Shown here: positions 1 to 4,923 of the stretch, in pieces
Position numbering within the stretch: the stretch's first letter is position 1
Layout: each line of letters opens with the position of its first letter
Assembly: GCA_937858165.1 (NCBI GenBank)
Contig: CALLZA010000085.1
Location: forward strand, 1-5,109
DNA: 5,109 bases
Direction of reading: 5' to 3'
DNA from: an uncultured Ardenticatenia bacterium
GTDB taxonomy: Bacteria; Chloroflexota; Anaerolineae; Promineifilales; Promineifilaceae
The notes under the pieces: generated by a model
What the model saw: only the letters and a program-made list of their open reading frames with translations
The model's database searches: none
What the model was told of the DNA's origin: nothing
Program-made: the position numbers and the translations under genes

Positions 1-128
1 TTCTGAGGTGTGAGATCCGCGTACGTTCTACACGGTTATGGCGCTGGCTTGAGAGCTGGTTATTTTCTGTATAATGTTGTATGTGGTGCAGATAGCGTTG
101 GTAGGTGTGTGTGCTTAGTTTTTTTTTT
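1..128. other. Non-genomic flank ending in a T10 run, outside the P7 adapter
   Basis: This stretch lies outside a complete P7 adapter, so it cannot be contiguous with the genomic insert. It is T/G-rich, unlike the GC-rich insert, and ends in ten T at 119-128. Read on the opposite strand, the order is P7 adapter end, ten A, then disordered bases. That is what base calling beyond the end of a short library fragment typically produces. I recognise no gene, promoter or repeat in it. It should be treated as sequencing and assembly artefact. Confidence 0.85.
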
Positions 129-194
129 CAAGCAGAAGACGGCATACGAGATCTAGTACGGTCTCGTGGGCTCGGAGATGTGTATAAGAGACAG
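129..194 (+). other. Untrimmed Illumina Nextera P7 / i7 adapter
   Basis: The parts are in exact library order: the 24-nt P7 flow-cell sequence (129-152), an 8-nt index CTAGTACG (153-160), the 15-nt Nextera read-2 segment (161-175), and the 19-nt Tn5 mosaic end AGATGTGTATAAGAGACAG (176-194). The index matches the oligo form of Nextera i7 index N702 as I recall it. The genomic insert starts at 195. Reading frames crossing this segment give the known adapter peptides (…QAEDGIRD…, …GDVYKRQ, MCIRDR) and are not genes. Confidence 0.98.
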
Positions 195-243
195 GGCTCA
201 GGCGCTCCAGCGTGCGCAGCGTGGTGTCGTCAAACAGGCGCAT
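195..243 (-). CDS. 5' fragment of a probable DUF58-family protein, cut by the insert end
   Basis: Only the first 16 codons are present, MRLFDDTTLRTLERLS, before the Tn5 insertion point at 195. The ATG lies 3 bp after the MoxR stop codon and in the same frame, so the two genes are almost certainly one transcription unit. No clear Shine-Dalgarno sequence precedes it, and translational coupling to MoxR would fit. DUF58 proteins commonly begin with a short helix of the type LxxLERLxL and commonly follow moxR. They are von Willebrand-like partner proteins of MoxR ATPases. The family call rests on gene order plus this short N-terminus, so it is tentative. The truncation is technical, not biological. 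Confidence 0.5.
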
Positions 244-246
244 GGG

Positions 247-1269
247 CTAGGATCGGCCGCCCGGCTCGCGCGGCACAACGGCCAGCAGCTCGGCAATGAC
301 GTCGTCGGGGCTGATGCCCTGGGCCTGCCCCTCGAAGTTGAGAAGGAGGCGGTGGCGCAGCGCGGCTGGGGCGACGGCGGCCACGTCGTCGAAGCTCGCG
401 TTGTAGCGCCCGTCGAACAGGGCCAGCGCCTTGGCCCCCAGAACCAACGCCTGGCCGCCGCGCGGACTGGCCCCGTAACGAATCGTCTCGTTGACCAGGC
501 GGCTGGCGCTGCCGCCGGGGTGGGTAGCGACGACAAGGCGGCTGACGTAGTCGGCCACGGCCGTCGGCATGGGAATCTGTCGCGCCACGCGTTGCATGGC
601 GATGAGCGCCGCGCCGTCGGCCACGGGCGACAACTCCGGCTCGACCGTGCCGGTCGTGCGGGCCAGGATTTCACTCAGTTCGCCGGCCGACGGGAACGGT
701 ACGTTGACCTTGAACAGGAAGCGGTCGAGTTGCGCCTCCGGCAGAGGATAGGTTCCCTCCTGTTCGATTGGGTTCTGCGTGGCCAGGACGAAGAAGGGCG
801 CTGGCAGCGGGTAGGTGGTGTTAGCGACCGTCACCGTGCGCTCCTGCATCGCTTCCAGCAGGGCCGACTGGGTTTTCGGCGTGGCCCGGTTGATCTCGTC
901 GGCCAGCACCAAATTGGCAAAGACGGGGCCGCGCTGGAAGCGAAAGCCGCGCCGCCCGTCGTCGCGCTCCTCCATGATCTCCGTGCCGGTGATGTCGGCC
1001 GGCATCAGGTCGGGTGTGAACTGGACGCGGCTAAAGCTCAGGTCGAGCGCCCGGCCCAGAGCGCGGATGAGCAGGGTCTTGCCCAGCCCGGGCACGCCCT
1101 CCAGCAGCGTGTGGCCGTTGCTGACCAGGCCGATCAGCACGTGGCGCACGACCTCGTCCTGGCCGACGATGGCCTTGGCCAGCTCGGCGCGGATGGCCGC
1201 GGCCGTTGTCTGAAAAGCGTCGATCTCCGGTGCGTCTAGGGCAAGTGCTTTGGCGGTTCCTTGGCTCAT
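247..1269 (-). CDS. MoxR-type AAA+ ATPase
   Basis: This 340-residue cytoplasmic AAA+ ATPase has the full MoxR signature set. The Walker A motif GVPGLGKT is at residues 58-65 and Walker B with the catalytic acid (LADEINRA) is at 122-129. Sensor 1 (ATQNP) is around 163-167, the LDRF arginine is at 183, and the sensor 2 motif GASPRG is at 266-271. Length and architecture match complete family members. MoxR ATPases act as chaperone-like remodellers, often in maturation of metalloproteins or in envelope stress, working with DUF58 and VWA-domain proteins. Such a partner begins 3 bp downstream, but the client here is unknown. I chose the ATG at 1269 because the protein from there matches a normal MoxR N-terminus. 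An in-frame ATG at 1341 would start inside the inverted repeat and add 24 unrelated residues. No SD is visible, and a TATAAT box 7 nt upstream suggests a leaderless message. The substrate-specific role cannot be assigned. Confidence 0.95.
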   Translation of the reverse strand: MSQGTAKALALDAPEIDAFQTTAAAIRAELAKAIVGQDEVVRHVLIGLVSNGHTLLEGVPGLGKTLLIRALGRALDLSFSRVQFTPDLMPADITGTEIMEERDDGRRGFRFQRGPVFANLVLADEINRATPKTQSALLEAMQERTVTVANTTYPLPAPFFVLATQNPIEQEGTYPLPEAQLDRFLFKVNVPFPSAGELSEILARTTGTVEPELSPVADGAALIAMQRVARQIPMPTAVADYVSRLVVATHPGGSASRLVNETIRYGASPRGGQALVLGAKALALFDGRYNASFDDVAAVAPAALRHRLLLNFEGQAQGISPDDVIAELLAVVPREPGGRS

Positions 1270-1276
1270 CGGGCGG

Positions 1277-1305
1277 ATTATACACGGATTGCTTGAGTAT
1301 GTGCT
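1277..1305 (-). promoter_or_regulatory. Probable moxR promoter placed for a leaderless transcript
   Basis: On the minus strand a perfect -10 hexamer TATAAT occupies 1282-1277, and only 7 nt separate it from the moxR ATG at 1269. Transcription would therefore start at or within a base or two of the start codon, leaving no room for a ribosome binding site, and none is seen. A poor -35 match (AGCACA, 1305-1300) lies 17 nt upstream, inside one arm of the large inverted repeat. The -10 box is seen directly; leaderless initiation is inferred from spacing. Confidence 0.45.
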
Positions 1306-1351
1306 GGATAAACGGCCGGCTGTCGACCGTTTATCCAGCACATACTCAAGC
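1291..1351 (-). terminator. Perfect 25-bp inverted repeat at the end of the ABC-F gene, possible U-tract-less terminator
   Basis: Arms 1291-1315 and 1327-1351 are perfectly complementary over 25 bp around an 11-nt loop, within which two more G-C pairs can form. The ABC-F stop codon (TGA, 1348-1346) sits inside the first arm of the transcript, so the final codon and the stop are part of the stem. The minus-strand RNA continues AAUCCGUGUAUAAU after the stem, without a U-run, so this is not a canonical intrinsic terminator on either strand. It most likely ends or stabilises the ABC-F message and separates it from moxR. It could instead be an operator near the moxR -35 region or a copy of a dispersed palindromic repeat. 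The structure is certain; the function is not. Confidence 0.5.
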
Positions 1352-2986
1352 CTCGTCGCCGCGCTCGGCCAGGTAGTCGGTATAGCCGCCCAGGTACTCC
1401 GTCAGCCGCCCATCGCGCAACTCTACGATGCGATCAACTACCCGGTCGAGGAAGTATCGGTCGTGGGAGATCACCAGCACCGTGCCGACGAACTCGTTGA
1501 GCGTCTCCTCCAGAACCTCGATGGCCGGAATGTCGAGGTTGTTGGTCGGCTCGTCGAGCAGGAGCAGATTCGGTCGCTGCAACACCAGCCGCGCCAGTTG
1601 CAGCCGGCTACGCTCGCCGCCGCTTAGCTTGCCAATGGGCTGCGTCGTCTGATCATAGCTGAACAGGAAGCGCAGCAGGAAGGCCACCGATGCCTCGCGC
1701 GTCAGGGGCGCGGCGGCGCGAATGCAACTGATGAGGTCTTGCGCTGGGTCGAGCGTCTCCTGCTCCTGGGCGTAGTAGCCGATCTGGATGCTAGGGCCGA
1801 CCTTGACCTCGCCGGCCGAGGCGCTGTCGGGTTCGAGCAGCAGGCGGAACAGGGCCGACTTGCCGGCACCATTCGGCCCAACCAGGCCGACGCGCTCGCC
1901 GTGCCATAGCGTCAGGCTGAGGTTGGCGAAGAGCGTGCGGCCGTTGTCGAACGTGCGCGCCACGTCGGCCAACTCCAGCACCTTATTACTGCCGCGCCAG
2001 CCGTTCAATTCCAGTGTCAGGCGCTTGGCCTCGTTCACCTTTTCGATCTTGTCCATCTTGTCGAGCATCTTCTGCCGGCTGCGCGCCTGGCGGATGTGAC
2101 GCTCGTTGACCACCAGCGACGCCCACAACTCGAAGCGGGCGATAGCCGCCTCGATGCGGGCGATCTCTTTCTGCTGCGCGGTGTACAGCTGTTGCTGGCG
2201 CAGTCGGCGGATGGCGCGCTCGGTGGTGTAGGCGGTGTAGTTGCCACCGTACAGGGTTAGCCGGCCGCTTTCCAGTTCGGCGATGTGGCTCGCCACCTCA
2301 TCCAGCAGATAGCGGTCATGGGAGATGATAACCACCGTGCCGGGGTAGTCGCGGATGATGCCCTCCAGCGCCCGCTTGGCCGGCAGATCGAGGTGGTTAT
2401 CCGGCTCGTCGAGTAGCAGCAGGCCCGGTTGTTGCACCAGCAGCTTGGCCAGCATGATCAGCTTCTTCTGCCCGCCGCTCAGATGCTCAGTCAGCGTGCT
2501 CCAGCGTGCCTGGTCTAGCCCCAGGGCGACCAGCGTCTCCTTGACGCGGCTCTCATAGCGCGGCCCATCAAGCTGTTCGAACTGGTGCAGCAGGCGCTCC
2601 TGGGCCTTCATGGCTTTCTGCAGCGCGGCGGTATTCTCATAGACCTCTGGTCGGCCCATGCGGTCGGCCACCGCGTCGAGCTCGCGCTCGATGGCCCCTA
2701 ACTCGGGCAGAGCGGTCAGCGCCTCCTGCAATACGGTGCGGCCCGGTGACAGGTGCGGCTCCTGCTCCAGCCGCCCCCAGGTCAGCCCCGACAAGCGGAA
2801 GGCGGCTCCGGCGTCGGCGGTCAACTCGGCCGCGACCAACTTCATGAGGGTCGACTTGCCCGCGCCGTTCGGCCCGACGAGGCCAATGCGCTGGCCGCGC
2901 TGAATCTCCCATGTCAGGTCAGCGAAGATGGGCCGTCCGGCCAGGCTGACGGCAATGCGGTCTAGTTTAGCGATAATTTCGGCCAT
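1346..2986 (-). CDS. ABC-F family ATPase (ribosome-associated translation factor)
   Basis: This 546-residue protein has two ABC ATPase domains and no membrane segments, which defines the ABC-F class. Domain 1 has Walker A GPNGAGKS (38-45), signature LSGGQ (169-173), Walker B LLLLDEP (189-195) and the switch histidine in SHD (222-224). A charged, largely helical linker (about 245-335, rich in Arg, Lys and Gln) corresponds to the arm that contacts P-site tRNA in characterised relatives. Domain 2 has Walker A GPNGAGKS (370-377), LSGGE (454-458), Walker B LLLLDEP (474-480) and SHD (507-509). Both catalytic glutamates (E194, E479) are present. Domain 1 reads DEPDNHLD where DEPTNHLD is usual, and domain 2 reads DEPTNNLD. 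The start is supported by GAGGT 6 nt upstream. The leader contains an intrinsic terminator, compatible with attenuation. It could be housekeeping (EttA/Uup/YheS-like) or antibiotic-protective; sequence alone does not decide. It is not a transporter. Confidence 0.93.
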   Translation of the reverse strand: MAEIIAKLDRIAVSLAGRPIFADLTWEIQRGQRIGLVGPNGAGKSTLMKLVAAELTADAGAAFRLSGLTWGRLEQEPHLSPGRTVLQEALTALPELGAIERELDAVADRMGRPEVYENTAALQKAMKAQERLLHQFEQLDGPRYESRVKETLVALGLDQARWSTLTEHLSGGQKKLIMLAKLLVQQPGLLLLDEPDNHLDLPAKRALEGIIRDYPGTVVIISHDRYLLDEVASHIAELESGRLTLYGGNYTAYTTERAIRRLRQQQLYTAQQKEIARIEAAIARFELWASLVVNERHIRQARSRQKMLDKMDKIEKVNEAKRLTLELNGWRGSNKVLELADVARTFDNGRTLFANLSLTLWHGERVGLVGPNGAGKSALFRLLLEPDSASAGEVKVGPSIQIGYYAQEQETLDPAQDLISCIRAAAPLTREASVAFLLRFLFSYDQTTQPIGKLSGGERSRLQLARLVLQRPNLLLLDEPTNNLDIPAIEVLEETLNEFVGTVLVISHDRYFLDRVVDRIVELRDGRLTEYLGGYTDYLAERGDEA

Positions 2987-2992
2987 CGATTT

Positions 2993-2997
2993 ACCTC
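2993..2997 (-). promoter_or_regulatory. Shine-Dalgarno sequence of the ABC-F gene
   Basis: GAGGT on the minus strand lies 6 nt before the ATG at 2986. This is a good match to the anti-SD and at optimal spacing, and it fixes the start. It contrasts with moxR, where no SD is seen. Confidence 0.75.
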
Positions 2998-3019
2998 ATC
3001 AACAACAGTTCGTGGTAGA

Positions 3020-3062
3020 GCGCTTCAGCGCGATCTTCGCCGCGACCAGTGCGCTACAGCGC
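3020..3062. repeat. Two near-identical short palindromes 31 bp apart
   Basis: GCGCTTCAGCGC (3020-3031) and GCGCTACAGCGC (3051-3062) differ at one position. Each is an inverted repeat GCGCT-nn-AGCGC. Their centre-to-centre distance of 31 bp is close to three helical turns, as expected of paired operators bound on one DNA face. In the minus-strand RNA they could instead form two 4-bp hairpins with tetraloops UGUA and UGAA. They lie between the attenuator-like terminator and the ABC-F SD. The function is unknown. Confidence 0.4.
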
Positions 3063-3080
3063 TGGACTACGAACGCCAGC

Positions 3081-3115
3081 ACAAACAAAAAGAGCCGGGG
3101 TTTGCGCCCCGGCTC
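3081..3115 (-). terminator. Intrinsic (Rho-independent) terminator in the ABC-F leader
   Basis: On the minus strand a 9-bp GC-rich stem (GAGCCGGGG, 3115-3107, paired with CCCCGGCTC, 3100-3092) closes a 6-nt loop. It is followed directly by TTTTTGTTTGT (3091-3081). On the plus strand no T-run follows the stem, so it acts in one direction only. No minus-strand gene ends upstream of it, since the neighbouring gene on that side runs the other way. It must therefore stop a leader transcript or a small RNA that starts within the intergenic region. It lies about 95 nt before the ABC-F ATG. Confidence 0.85.
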
Positions 3116-3135
3116 CGATTCCTCACTCTGCAGCT

Positions 3136-3153
3136 TTACATAAGAATCGTCAT
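3136..3153 (-). CDS. Candidate 5-codon leader peptide MTILM upstream of the terminator
   Basis: ATG ACG ATT CTT ATG TAA encodes MTILM. Its stop lies 20 nt before the terminator stem, so a ribosome stalled here would reach close to the stem. Hydrophobic peptides of five to six residues control some ABC-F genes; the leader of msrD, which I recall as MYLIFM, is comparable. Against it, there is no recognisable SD, and such a short frame can occur by chance. Its ATG overlaps the TGA of a preceding 19-codon GTG frame (ATGA), which might deliver ribosomes by reinitiation. Confidence 0.25.
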   Translation of the reverse strand: MTILM

Positions 3154-3217
3154 ACAGGCGCAGTTCGAGAAGGCCACCCCGCAATGGAAGCCAACAGGTG
3201 CGTCTGCACGATACGAT

Positions 3218-3245
3218 CAGTATAGCCACAAGCGAAAGACATGAA
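3218..3245 (-). promoter_or_regulatory. Possible ABC-F leader promoter
   Basis: On the minus strand TATACT (3223-3218) matches the -10 consensus at five of six positions. A weak -35 candidate TTCATG (3245-3240) lies 16 nt upstream, with three matches. It is placed so that the transcript would run through the terminator into the ABC-F gene. It stands back to back with the plus-strand promoter of the binding protein, with about 26 bp between the two -35 candidates. Confidence 0.35.
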
Positions 3246-3271
3246 TAGAAGCTTACCTCACGTGGGCGCGA

Positions 3272-3300
3272 CAGTCAACAGCGGCGAACGGTGCTATACT
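3272..3300 (+). promoter_or_regulatory. Possible promoter of the solute-binding protein gene
   Basis: TATACT at 3295-3300 is a good -10 match. CAGTCA at 3272-3277 is a weak -35 match with a 17-nt spacer. Transcription would begin near 3307, just before the SD and start codon, giving a very short 5' leader. No operator is obvious. Confidence 0.4.
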
Positions 3301-3306
3301 GCCGAC

Positions 3307-3311
3307 AGAGG
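3307..3311 (+). promoter_or_regulatory. Shine-Dalgarno sequence of the solute-binding protein
   Basis: AGAGG lies 6 nt before the ATG at 3318. This spacing favours that ATG over an upstream in-frame GTG at 3291, which falls over the -10 box and would place extra residues before the signal peptide. Confidence 0.65.
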
Positions 3312-3317
3312 CACATC

Positions 3318-4655
3318 ATGAAACCCATCGGCCGCCTGTTGCCGCTCATTCTCCCCTTTCTTCTGCTGTTGGTCGGCTGCGATCTGTTAGCCGATACCCC
3401 GGTTGATCTGGCCGCTTCACCCACTGCGTCGGCCGCGCCGACGGCCACGGCCGATGCGGCGAACGACAGCGCCGTGGTCGCAACCCTGCTACCTCTGTCC
3501 CCGGCGGCGCCCATGTCCCCCCTGCGCGTCTGGCTGCCGCCGGAGATCGGCGCGCGGACGCCGGAGGGCGCGCAACAACTGGCCGACCAGGTGCGGGCCT
3601 TCGAAGCGGCCAACGGCCCACTGGAAGTTCTCATCGAACAGAAGCCGGCTGAGGGCGCGGGCGGCATCCTGAGCTATCTGCGAACGGGGGCGATGGTGGC
3701 CCCGTCCATCCTGCCCGACGTCATCGCTCTGCCGACGGGGGCCATCGCCGATCCGGCGGTGCGCCAACTGCTGTTTCCTCTGAACGACTTGATCGACCCG
3801 ATCGTGGCCGCCGATGCCTATCCGGACGCAGCGGCGCAGGTTGCCGACGACGAGCGCCTGTTCGGCGTGCCCTTCGCCACCGCCGGGTTGCCCCACCTGG
3901 TCTACGCCCCCGCAGCCATTACCGGCACCGTTCCGATCGCGTGGACGGCGTTCATCTCCGACACCAACCAGACGTTGGTGCTGCCGGCCGACAGCCGTGA
4001 CGGGGCGCTGTTCGGCCTTGAGTTCTATCTGGCCGAGGGCGGTACCCTGGTCAACGAAGCCGGTCAGCCCGACCTGCAAGTGGAGCCATTGGCCCGGGCG
4101 CTGCGGCAAATTGCCCTGCGGCCGGAGAACCTGCTGCAAAGCCGCCAGTTGAAGACGCTCGATGAGGCGTGGCAGTACTTTCAGGTGGGGCGCAGCGGCT
4201 TCCTCTGGGTGCGGGCCGACTACTACCTGGGCCGGCGGGCGGAGTTGGCCGCCGCGCCCGGCGCGCCCGAACTGGCCTACTCCCGCGTGCCCGGCCCAGG
4301 GGGGCCGTTGACGCCTCTGACGACCACTTGGGCCTGGGCCATCACCACCGCGGACCCGGCTCGCCAGGCGCTGGCCGTGGCGTTCATTCAATCGGTTATC
4401 GACGCGCAAGCGCTGGCTGGTTGGGCGGAGCTAAGCCAACTCCTGCCGGCACGGCGCGAGGCGATGGCCCTGCTGGCCGAGGGAAACGGCTACTACCGCT
4501 TCGCCGGGCAGGAATTGGAGCGGGCCCGGGCGATGCCCATCAGCGAATCGAGCCGGCAACTGGCGGTCATCGGCGACGCCGTCTTTCAGGTGTTGACGAC
4601 CGACGCCTCGCCGGAGGCCATCGCCGAGCAGGCGGTGTTGAGTTTGCGCCAGTAA
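3318..4655 (+). CDS. Lipoprotein extracellular solute-binding protein (probable sugar ABC-transporter type)
   Basis: This 445-residue secreted lipoprotein has a type II signal peptide: an Arg/Lys-containing start, a hydrophobic core (residues 7-19), and a lipobox LVGC with Cys21 as the lipidation site. An Ala/Pro/Thr/Ser-rich tether (about 30-68) leads into a solute-binding fold (about 69-445). Typical features of the extracellular solute-binding family 1 (sugar) fold are a first strand LRVWLPP (69-75), the PDVIAL segment (133-138), GVPFATAGLPHLVYAP (183-198) and TTTWAWAIT…ARQALAVAFIQSVID near 335-362. The length is normal. The protein would sit on the outer face of the membrane and hand a solute to an ABC permease. 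No permease or ATPase gene is in the window, so the ligand is unknown. Its 3' end overlaps the convergent hydrogenase protease gene by 70 bp. A diverged, non-transport role such as a sensor cannot be excluded. Confidence 0.85.
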   Translation: MKPIGRLLPLILPFLLLLVGCDLLADTPVDLAASPTASAAPTATADAANDSAVVATLLPLSPAAPMSPLRVWLPPEIGARTPEGAQQLADQVRAFEAANGPLEVLIEQKPAEGAGGILSYLRTGAMVAPSILPDVIALPTGAIADPAVRQLLFPLNDLIDPIVAADAYPDAAAQVADDERLFGVPFATAGLPHLVYAPAAITGTVPIAWTAFISDTNQTLVLPADSRDGALFGLEFYLAEGGTLVNEAGQPDLQVEPLARALRQIALRPENLLQSRQLKTLDEAWQYFQVGRSGFLWVRADYYLGRRAELAAAPGAPELAYSRVPGPGGPLTPLTTTWAWAITTADPARQALAVAFIQSVIDAQALAGWAELSQLLPARREAMALLAEGNGYYRFAGQELERARAMPISESSRQLAVIGDAVFQVLTTDASPEAIAEQAVLSLRQ

Positions 4656-4853
4656 TCGGTGAATGTCGCCGCTGCCTGAGCCACGGTTTCCTCTACTACC
4701 GGCGACAGCCCCTCGCCAAACGCCATTTCGCCCGGCTCGATGCCCAGCACATGGACGGCCGCGCCCGTCTCGGCCGACAGGTAGGCGGCCAGCATCGCTA
4801 GCGACAGGGTGTGGGTGCTGCCACCACGGCTGTCGGCCTCGTCTGGCCGCAGC
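4586..4853 (-). CDS. Hydrogenase maturation protease, C-terminal part (N-terminus cut by the insert end)
   Basis: The last 88 codons are present, about half of the usual 150-170. The visible part contains GGSTHTLSLAMLAAYL, then VHVLGIEPGEMAFGEGLSP and a final helix EETVAQAAATFTDYWRKL. The STH…L…LGIxP…FGEGLSP pattern is that of the HycI/HyaD endopeptidase family, which removes the C-terminal extension of the [NiFe] hydrogenase large subunit after nickel insertion. The His of STH probably corresponds to the family's metal-binding histidine. The two acidic nickel ligands would be in the missing N-terminal half. The last 20 or so codons overlap the end of the convergent binding-protein gene, giving an unusual tail (about 17 residues beyond the helix). 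The apparent start MCIRDR is adapter sequence. The resemblance is closer to HycI-type than HybD-type, with moderate certainty. Confidence 0.8.
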
Positions 4854-4923
4854 CTGTCTCTTATACACATCTGACGCTGCCGACGAGCGATCTAGTGTAG
4901 ATCTCGGTGGTCGCCGTATCATT
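4854..4923 (-). other. Untrimmed Illumina Nextera P5 / i5 adapter (reverse complement)
   Basis: The parts are in exact order: the Tn5 mosaic end as CTGTCTCTTATACACATCT (4854-4872), the 14-nt Nextera read-1 segment (4873-4886), the index GCGATCTA (4887-4894, reverse complement TAGATCGC, which matches i5 index 501 as I recall it), and the 29-nt P5 flow-cell sequence (4895-4923). Frames crossing it give the known adapter peptides LLYTSDAADE and FFLMIRRPPRSTLD. The genomic insert ends at 4853. Confidence 0.98.

Larger units (their letters stand above)
2987..3212 (-). promoter_or_regulatory. Probable regulatory 5' leader of the ABC-F gene
   Basis: If transcription begins near 3212, after the TATACT box at 3223-3218, the ABC-F message carries a leader of about 225 nt. 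In order it would contain a 19-codon GTG frame (3209-3150), a 5-codon ATG frame MTILM (3153-3136), an intrinsic terminator (stem 3115-3092), two small GC-rich palindromes (3062-3051 and 3031-3020), and the SD. A terminator inside a leader with short upstream frames is the layout of ribosome-mediated attenuation known for several ABC-F resistance genes. No clear anti-terminator pairing partner was found by eye, and neither upstream frame has a good SD. An alternative is a stand-alone small RNA of about 120-130 nt ending at the terminator. Confidence 0.4.

Noticed and set aside
176..194. Tn5 mosaic ends at 176-194 and 4854-4872 as a natural transposon
   Set aside because: They are attached to P7 and P5 flow-cell and index sequences, and no transposase gene is present, so they come from tagmentation library preparation.
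105..299. Plus-strand frame starting in the left flank
   Set aside because: It reads through the P7 adapter, giving the peptides QAEDGIRD and GDVYKRQ, then antisense to moxR; it is an adapter artefact.
166..1239. Long 357-codon plus-strand frame
   Set aside because: It begins in adapter sequence (MCIRDR-type peptide) and is the antisense shadow of the convincing MoxR gene, with low-complexity Gly/Arg/Gln-rich content typical of GC-rich antisense frames.
1267..1341. Longer MoxR start at the ATG at 1341
   Set aside because: That ATG and the 24 added residues are encoded by the inverted repeat and resemble no MoxR N-terminus.
3091..3120. The terminator hairpin read as a plus-strand terminator
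   Set aside because: The bases after the stem on the plus strand are CGATTCCTCAC, not a T-run; only the minus strand has a U-tract.
2999..3229. 76-codon minus-strand frame covering the ABC-F leader
   Set aside because: It starts with GTG near the putative -10 box, has no SD, runs through the terminator stem and T-run as coding, and its product is not recognisable. Its stop just before the ABC-F SD is suggestive of coupling, but the evidence is too weak to call it a gene.
3489..4409. 306-codon minus-strand frame within the binding protein gene
   Set aside because: It is rich in Arg, Gln and Gly without any domain motif, and is fully antisense to a gene with clear signal peptide and fold motifs.
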